Both the position numbers and the translations under genes were made by a program. Below the pieces are notes generated by a model. It made no database searches. It was given only the letters and a program-made list of their open reading frames with translations, and was not told where the DNA came from. This document shows positions 59,760-64,000 of a stretch of 64,000 nucleotides of DNA, one piece after another. Each line of letters begins with the position of its first letter. Within the stretch, counting starts at the first letter, position 1. This stretch comes from Flavobacterium anhuiense (GTDB lineage Bacteria; Bacteroidota; Bacteroidia; Flavobacteriales; Flavobacteriaceae): assembly GCF_900101855.1 (NCBI RefSeq), contig NZ_FMVC01000004.1, positions 372,001 to 436,000 of the forward strand, read 5' to 3'.

Positions 59760-61040
59760 ATGAAAACAAAATTACATATTGCATGCATAACCTTCATTAT
59801 CAGCTTTTTCGCACAAGCACAACAACAGCCAAAAGGAATCATCGGCACTTCGAACTGGATGACCAACTGGACAAGCTTTAAACCTGCTGGCAATGACTAT
59901 GGCGAAGCAACAAACATAATTGCAGGAACAATCGATAAAGACACAAGATTAACGAAACGTAACATCTACCATTTAGTTGGCGTTGTGTATGTTACAAATA
60001 ATGCAACCTTAACGATCGAACCTGGAACCGTTATCCGTGGCGATGATAAAACCTGCGGAACTCTTGTCATCACTAATGACGCAAAAATTATGGCAGAAGG
60101 TCTTGAAACTGATCCAATTGTTTTTACGTCTGAAAATGAAATAAACAACAGAAAACCCGGTGACTGGGGCGGAATTATCATTTTAGGAAAAGCTCCAATA
60201 AACTCTCTAGGAGGCATTCACACTTTGCCTTTCGATTTAGATCCAACTTTAAATCATTACGGAGGACAAGATTCAGAAGACAATTCAGGGGTTATGAAAT
60301 ATGTGAGAATTGAATATGCCGGCAGAAAATTAAGTGCTTCTAAAGAATTAAACGGTCTTTCTCTTGCTGGTGTTGGGAGAAAAACAACCATCAGCCATGT
60401 TCAAATCAGTTATTCAAATGACGATTCTTTTGAATGTTATGGTGGTGATTTGAATCTAAGCAATTTAATTTCGTACAGAACAACCGATGATGATTTTGAT
60501 TTTACGCAAGGTGCTCAAATTAATATCTCAAATAGTATTGCAATTCGCCATCCGTTTTCTTCAGATATTTCAGGTTCAAGATGTTTTGAGGTAGATTCAT
60601 ATGAAAAAGTTGCTTCTACAGACATGACCAAAAAGATGACTAAAATCAATGCAAGCAACATTACATTGGTTAATTTAGAAGAAAATAACCAAGGTTTGGT
60701 TAGAGAATCTGCTTACATCAAAGAAAATACATTTTTCAACTTAACGAATAGTGTGGTTTCAGGCTTTGCTCCTTTTATTTTATTGGAAGGAAATATCGGA
60801 AACGGTGAAGCTAATTTGTCTAAAATTAGTTTCAAAAACGTTGTGGCAAACAATTGTACAGGCGAAATTGAAAGTGAATCTGGAAGCAATATTCCAGGTA
60901 TAAAAAGCTATTATGGCAATCCAGCTTACGGAATAGAATACACAAAAATGAAACTTAACGAGTTATTTGCAATACCAAACATCAAAGGAAATCCAGATTT
61001 TAGATTAAACGTAAATAACACGATAGCAAGTGGAAATTAA
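59760..61040 (+). CDS. Exported parallel beta-helix-like protein
   Basis: A 426-residue secreted protein: signal peptide about 1-20 (ending FAQAQ), then VVYVTNNATLTIEPGTVIRG and GTLVITNDAKIMAEGLETDP, which are followed by IVFTSE. This motif set is usual at the start of right-handed beta-helix proteins of Bacteroidota. Strand repeats continue (MKYVRIEYAG, TISHVQISYSNDDSFECYGG, NLISYRTTDDDFDF). No type IX C-terminal sorting domain is seen, and no catalytic residues of pectate lyases are apparent. Role unknown; relatives are often induced under phosphate or carbohydrate change. It stands alone before the trp operon. Confidence 0.82.
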   Translation: MKTKLHIACITFIISFFAQAQQQPKGIIGTSNWMTNWTSFKPAGNDYGEATNIIAGTIDKDTRLTKRNIYHLVGVVYVTNNATLTIEPGTVIRGDDKTCGTLVITNDAKIMAEGLETDPIVFTSENEINNRKPGDWGGIIILGKAPINSLGGIHTLPFDLDPTLNHYGGQDSEDNSGVMKYVRIEYAGRKLSASKELNGLSLAGVGRKTTISHVQISYSNDDSFECYGGDLNLSNLISYRTTDDDFDFTQGAQINISNSIAIRHPFSSDISGSRCFEVDSYEKVASTDMTKKMTKINASNITLVNLEENNQGLVRESAYIKENTFFNLTNSVVSGFAPFILLEGNIGNGEANLSKISFKNVVANNCTGEIESESGSNIPGIKSYYGNPAYGIEYTKMKLNELFAIPNIKGNPDFRLNVNNTIASGN

Positions 61041-61137
61041 CGAGTTATAAAAGTATTCCGAATCAAAATTTAACAAATTTTACAAATTCGAAAAGTTTTT
61101 TTTCAAATTTTATGTACTCTAATTAAAATTACATTTA

Positions 61138-61145
61138 TATCTTTG
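61138..61145 (+). promoter_or_regulatory. -7 promoter box of the trp operon
   Basis: TATCTTTG, an exact TAnnTTTG match, lies 18 bases before the leader peptide start codon. Confidence 0.7.
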
Positions 61146-61163
61146 TCACATCAAAATAAAAAA

Positions 61164-61220
61164 ATGAGAACAATTTTAAACAATACTTGGTGGTGGAGCA
61201 ATTTACGTCAGACGTCGTGA
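61164..61220 (+). CDS. trpL: trp operon leader peptide
   Basis: An 18-codon frame, MRTILNNTWWWSNLRQTS, with three consecutive Trp codons (61188-61196). It lies between a TAnnTTTG promoter box and a strong intrinsic terminator upstream of trpE, which is the defining arrangement of ribosome-mediated attenuation. GTCGTGA, including the stop codon (61214-61220), is complementary to TCACGAC (61273-61279) in the terminator loop and 3' arm, giving an antiterminator when ribosomes stall at the Trp codons. Confidence 0.95.
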   Translation: MRTILNNTWWWSNLRQTS

Positions 61221-61260
61221 ACGAAGCTTCCTATGGTATTGTAAGAAATATAAAAATATA

Positions 61261-61294
61261 AAGGGCTTGTCATCACGACAAGCCCTTTTTTTTG
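61261..61294 (+). terminator. trp attenuator (intrinsic terminator)
   Basis: AAGGGCTTGTC-ATCAC-GACAAGCCCTT, an 11-bp perfect stem followed by a run of T, 45 bases upstream of trpE. It should form when the leader peptide is fully translated (Trp plentiful). Confidence 0.95.
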
Positions 61295-61338
61295 ATCAAA
61301 ACCGAAAATAAATTAACAACACATAAAAACTATATATT

Positions 61339-62739
61339 TTGAAACCTTTTATTCTTAATACACATTACAAACAAATTCTGGCAGATACGGTTACGCCAGT
61401 GAGCATTTATTTCAAAATCAGAGATAAATTCCCAAACAGCTTATTGCTGGAAAGTAGTGATTACCACGGAAATGACAACAGTTTCTCGTACATCTGCTGC
61501 AATCCGATTGCTACTATAAAGATTGAAAACGAAGTTATTTCTAAAACTTTCCCTGATGGAACTTCAGAGAAAATAGCTATTGATGCTTCAACTAATATTC
61601 CGCAAGTAATTCAAGAATTTTCAAGTCAGTTTAAAGCAGAAAAGAACGATTTTAAATTCATCAATAATGGTTTATTCGGATACATTTCTTATGATGCCGT
61701 TCGTTACTTCGAAAAAGTTTCAATTGCAAAAAAAGACAATGCGACTTCTATTCCAGATGTTTTTTATGCAGTTTACCAAAATATTATTGCAATCAACCAT
61801 TTCAAAAATGAAGCATATATTTTCTGCCACAGCGTTGACAATAAAAATAATATTGCAGAAATCGAGCAATTACTGCAATCAAGAAATATTGCTTCTTATA
61901 AATTTTCTAAAGAAGGAGAAGGTTTTTCTAACCTAACCGACGAAGAATTTAAAGCAAACGTAGCTTTAGCCAAAAAACATTGTTACCGTGGTGATGTTTT
62001 CCAATTGGTTCTTTCTCGCCGATTTACACAAGGTTTTAAAGGAGACGAATTTAATGTGTACAGAGCTTTAAGAAGCATCAACCCTTCTCCATATTTATTC
62101 TTCTTTGATTATGGCGATTTCAAAATATTCGGTTCTTCGCCTGAAGCTCAAATTATTGTAAAAAACAGAAAAGCTGAAATTCATCCAATTGCAGGAACTT
62201 TCAAAAGAACAGGAAATGATGAGCGTGATGCACTTTTAGCAAAAGAACTTTCTGAAGATAAAAAAGAAAACAGTGAACATGTTATGCTAGTAGATTTGGC
62301 AAGAAATGATTTAAGCCGAAATGGACATGATGTAAATGTTGAAAAATACAGAGAAGTGCAATTTTTCTCTCACGTAATTCACTTAGTTTCTAAAGTGACA
62401 GGACATTTACACGACAAAGCAACCACAATGCAAGTGGTTGCAGATACTTTCCCAGCAGGAACTTTGAGCGGTGCTCCAAAACACAGAGCAATGCAGTTAA
62501 TAGAAGAATGCGAGAAAACAAACCGTAACTTCTACGGAGGTGCAATCGGTGTTATGGACTTTGACGGGAATTTTAACCACGCGATTATGATTCGAACTTT
62601 CCTTTCTAAAAACCATCAATTGCACTGTCAAGCAGGAGCCGGAATTGTAGCTAGTTCTGATGAAGAAAGCGAAATGCAGGAAGTTTACAATAAATTGAGA
62701 GCATTGAATACGGCGCTAGAAATGGCAGAAAATATTTAG
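61339..62739 (+). CDS. trpE: Anthranilate synthase component I
   Basis: Chorismate-using catalytic subunit of anthranilate synthase, 466 residues; makes anthranilate with ammonia supplied by TrpG. The N-terminal Anth_synt_I_N region has LLLESSDYHGNDNSFSYICC; LLESS is the usual tryptophan-feedback element. The chorismate-binding domain has FQLVLSRRFTQGF, NPSPYLFFFDYGDFKIFGSS, PIAGTFKRTGNDERD, AGTLSGAPKHRAMQLIE and QAGAGIVASSDEESE. The start is a TTG at 61339; no in-frame ATG lies near enough to keep the conserved N-terminus. Controlled by the leader attenuator. Confidence 0.96.
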   Translation: MKPFILNTHYKQILADTVTPVSIYFKIRDKFPNSLLLESSDYHGNDNSFSYICCNPIATIKIENEVISKTFPDGTSEKIAIDASTNIPQVIQEFSSQFKAEKNDFKFINNGLFGYISYDAVRYFEKVSIAKKDNATSIPDVFYAVYQNIIAINHFKNEAYIFCHSVDNKNNIAEIEQLLQSRNIASYKFSKEGEGFSNLTDEEFKANVALAKKHCYRGDVFQLVLSRRFTQGFKGDEFNVYRALRSINPSPYLFFFDYGDFKIFGSSPEAQIIVKNRKAEIHPIAGTFKRTGNDERDALLAKELSEDKKENSEHVMLVDLARNDLSRNGHDVNVEKYREVQFFSHVIHLVSKVTGHLHDKATTMQVVADTFPAGTLSGAPKHRAMQLIEECEKTNRNFYGGAIGVMDFDGNFNHAIMIRTFLSKNHQLHCQAGAGIVASSDEESEMQEVYNKLRALNTALEMAENI

Positions 62740-62821
62740 TGTTCAGTCGCAGTTTTCAGTCTCAGAACTTGAAACTATAAACAATTAACTATAAACAATA
62801 AACCATAAACAATTAAAAACT
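62740..62821. repeat. Low-complexity spacer (CAGTCTCAG / TAAACAAT words)
   Basis: CAGTCGCAGTTTTCAGTCTCAG is followed by four copies of (A)TAAACAAT or ACAATTAA. The same CAGTnTCAG words return at 63280-63300 and 63920-63950, so each junction of this operon carries the same kind of repeat. Confidence 0.7.
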
Positions 62822-63265
62822 ATGAAAAAAGCAGTATCTATTTTAGTTTTAATCATTGCCATGACTTCTTGCAATTCAGAAAAAAAGCAAAATCCGATTG
62901 AAGGAACCTGGCGTCTTATATCAGCCGAAACAACTGAGAAAGATTCTACTTTTTCAACTTTCAATCCAAAAACAAAAATGATTAAGATTATTAACGATAC
63001 ACATTTTGCTTTTTTTAACCATGATTTAAAACACGGAAAAGATTCAACAGGAGCATTGTTCTTTGGCGGAGGCGGAAAATATACTTTGAAAGACAGTATT
63101 TACGCAGAACATTTAGAGTTTTTCAACAACCGCGATTGGGAAGGCAACAAATTTGAATTTGTGGTGAAAGTTCAAAACGATACCTTAATTCAAAAAGGAA
63201 TAGAAAAAGTAGAAAAATTAGGAGTAGATCACATTATTATTGAAAAATACGTTCGAGAGAAATAA
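62822..63265 (+). CDS. Lipocalin-like lipoprotein inside the trp operon
   Basis: A 147-residue lipoprotein: lipobox MTSC (about Cys17), then a lipocalin-like domain opening IEGTWRLISAETTEKDSTFS and continuing MIKIINDTHFAFFNHDL, GGGGKYTLKDSIYAEHLEFF and FEFVVKVQNDTLIQKG. It looks like the small lipocalin/DUF4488-type proteins of Bacteroidota. It interrupts trpE and trpG, which are normally adjacent, with repeat-containing spacers of about 85 bases on both sides, so it appears to be a late insertion. No link to tryptophan is evident. Confidence 0.8.
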   Translation: MKKAVSILVLIIAMTSCNSEKKQNPIEGTWRLISAETTEKDSTFSTFNPKTKMIKIINDTHFAFFNHDLKHGKDSTGALFFGGGGKYTLKDSIYAEHLEFFNNRDWEGNKFEFVVKVQNDTLIQKGIEKVEKLGVDHIIIEKYVREK

Positions 63266-63351
63266 ATAAAATTTAGTTGCCAGTCTCAGTATCAGTTTTC
63301 AGCAAAAAACTTAGTTACTCAGAACCTTAGCAACTTAGCAACTTAAAAAAA
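63266..63351. repeat. Low-complexity spacer (CAGTCTCAG and CTTAGCAAC words)
   Basis: GCCAGTCTCAGTATCAGTTTTCAG, then repeats of AACCTTAGCAACTTAGCAACTT. Related words are at 42556-42588, 6610-6650 and 63957-63990. Noncoding. Confidence 0.7.
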
Positions 63352-63918
63352 ATGAAAAAGATTTTAGTTATAGACAATTACGATAGTTTCACTTACAATT
63401 TAGTGCACTATTTAGAAGATTTAAATTGCGAAGTTACCGTTTACAGAAACGACGAATTTGATATTGATGAAATTGCATCTTTTGAGAAAATTTTACTTTC
63501 TCCAGGGCCTGGAATTCCAGACGAAGCCGGTTTATTAAAAGCAGTTATCGAAAAATACAGTCCGACGAAAAGTATTCTTGGCGTTTGCTTAGGACAGCAG
63601 GCAATTGGAGAAGTTTTTGGCGGAACACTTTCAAACCTTGATAAAGTATATCACGGCGTTGCAACAAATGTAAAAACAGTAGTTTCAGACGAAATTTTAT
63701 TTGAAGGTTTAGGAAACGAATTTGAAGTAGGAAGATACCATTCATGGGTTGTAGACAGTAATTTACCTGAAGATTTAGAAGCGACTTCGGTAGACGAAAA
63801 CGGACAAATCATGTCTTTGCGTCATAAAAATTATGATGTAAGAGGCGTTCAGTTTCACCCAGAAAGTGTTTTAACACCAAATGGAAAAAGGATTTTAGAG
63901 AATTGGATAAAGAGTTAG
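63352..63918 (+). CDS. trpG: Anthranilate synthase component II (glutamine amidotransferase)
   Basis: Class I glutamine amidotransferase of 188 residues that releases ammonia for TrpE. KILVIDNYDSFTYNLVHYLE is the N-terminus, LSPGPGIPDEAG the oxyanion strand, ILGVCLGQQAIGEVFGG the nucleophile Cys (about Cys78) and VRGVQFHPESVLTPNG the His-Glu pair. It may also serve PabB, as in many bacteria. Next genes of the trp operon (trpD and on) should follow beyond the window. Confidence 0.95.
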   Translation: MKKILVIDNYDSFTYNLVHYLEDLNCEVTVYRNDEFDIDEIASFEKILLSPGPGIPDEAGLLKAVIEKYSPTKSILGVCLGQQAIGEVFGGTLSNLDKVYHGVATNVKTVVSDEILFEGLGNEFEVGRYHSWVVDSNLPEDLEATSVDENGQIMSLRHKNYDVRGVQFHPESVLTPNGKRILENWIKS

Positions 63919-64000
63919 TTTACAGTATTCAGTCTCAGTTTACAGTCTCAGTAAAAAACTTAGAACCTTAGCATCTCAGCAACTTAGAATCTTAAAAAAA
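63919..64000. repeat. Low-complexity spacer after trpG
   Basis: TTTACAGTATTCAGTCTCAGTTTACAGTCTCAG, followed by AACTTAGAACCTTAGCATCTCAGCAACTTAG, the same words as in the two spacers around the lipoprotein gene. The window ends in it. Confidence 0.7.

Noticed and set aside
1..64000. tRNA, rRNA or known riboswitch genes
   Set aside because: No tRNA cloverleaf, rRNA segment or recognisable cobalamin, TPP or SAM riboswitch core was seen on either strand by eye.

Overview
The window is a piece of a low-GC Bacteroidota chromosome, almost certainly a Flavobacterium close to F. johnsoniae. The evidence is a SusC-type TonB receptor with its own sigma/FecR pair, gliding-bacterium style lipoproteins, promoters carrying the Bacteroidota -7 box TAnnTTTG, a cytochrome bd oxidase with short CydA, and many proteins of recognisable Flavobacteriaceae type. 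No rRNA, tRNA, transposase, integrase or CRISPR array is visible.

Layout. 1-3195: the 5' part of a SusC/FecA-like receptor gene, with its anti-sigma and sigma genes (all minus strand). 3.6-8.2 kb: small metabolic and regulatory genes (DUF4345, Crp/Fnr, MocR-type regulator, DUF2024, YggS, AAA ATPase), ending in a REP-like array. 8.6-15.0 kb: a hyaluronan-synthase-like glycosyltransferase and a response regulator/multi-PAS kinase pair. 15.1-30.7 kb is the accessory-looking part. It holds two diverged copies of a signalling cassette (minus-strand one-TM protein; divergent promoter; long structured leader; tiny lipoprotein; lipoprotein-TPR-histidine kinase), of which only the first has a response regulator. 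Between the copies lie a six-gene operon (DUF4177-like, YidD-like, Excalibur lipoprotein, TerB-like, coiled-coil/TM protein, VWA-like lipoprotein), an HsdR_N-type nuclease-like gene and a GH1 glucosidase. 30.8-38.3 kb: LD-carboxypeptidase and a tripartite RND efflux operon. 38.5-44.6 kb: acetyltransferase, OMP, TPR protein, M1 peptidase, GapN, rhodanese. 45-55.2 kb: a sulfur/respiration block (Crp/Fnr, TauE, CydAB, persulfide dioxygenase-rhodanese, two YeeE halves). 55.3-61 kb: GlpD, MarR-nitroreductase-YceI operon, ParE/RelE toxin-antitoxin pair, beta-helix exported protein. 61.1-64 kb: the start of the trp operon with a classical WWW leader peptide and attenuator.

The most interesting signals are regulatory. 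(1) The two cassette leaders keep the same architecture: a long stem, a 7-nt loop motif perfectly complementary to a downstream 7-mer (possible pseudoknot) and a second hairpin whose arms changed together. This is a candidate undescribed structured RNA. (2) Roughly 10-bp phased direct repeats end about 27 nt before both cassette promoters, and a terminator-like hairpin contains the start codon of both kinases. (3) A palindrome TACGG-N4-CCGTA (with variants) lies exactly 22 nt upstream of a TAnnTTTG box at three promoters, defining a probable regulon that includes the six-gene operon and the nuclease-like gene. (4) A Crp/Fnr-like palindrome sits at the same 22-nt spacing before tauE and the persulfide dioxygenase operon. 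(5) A MarR operator is duplicated over its own promoter. Several hairpin-forming intergenic repeat families occur, two of them shared between distant intergenic regions of this window.

Calls come from reading translations and DNA by eye; family assignments are from motif recognition, and no database search was run.
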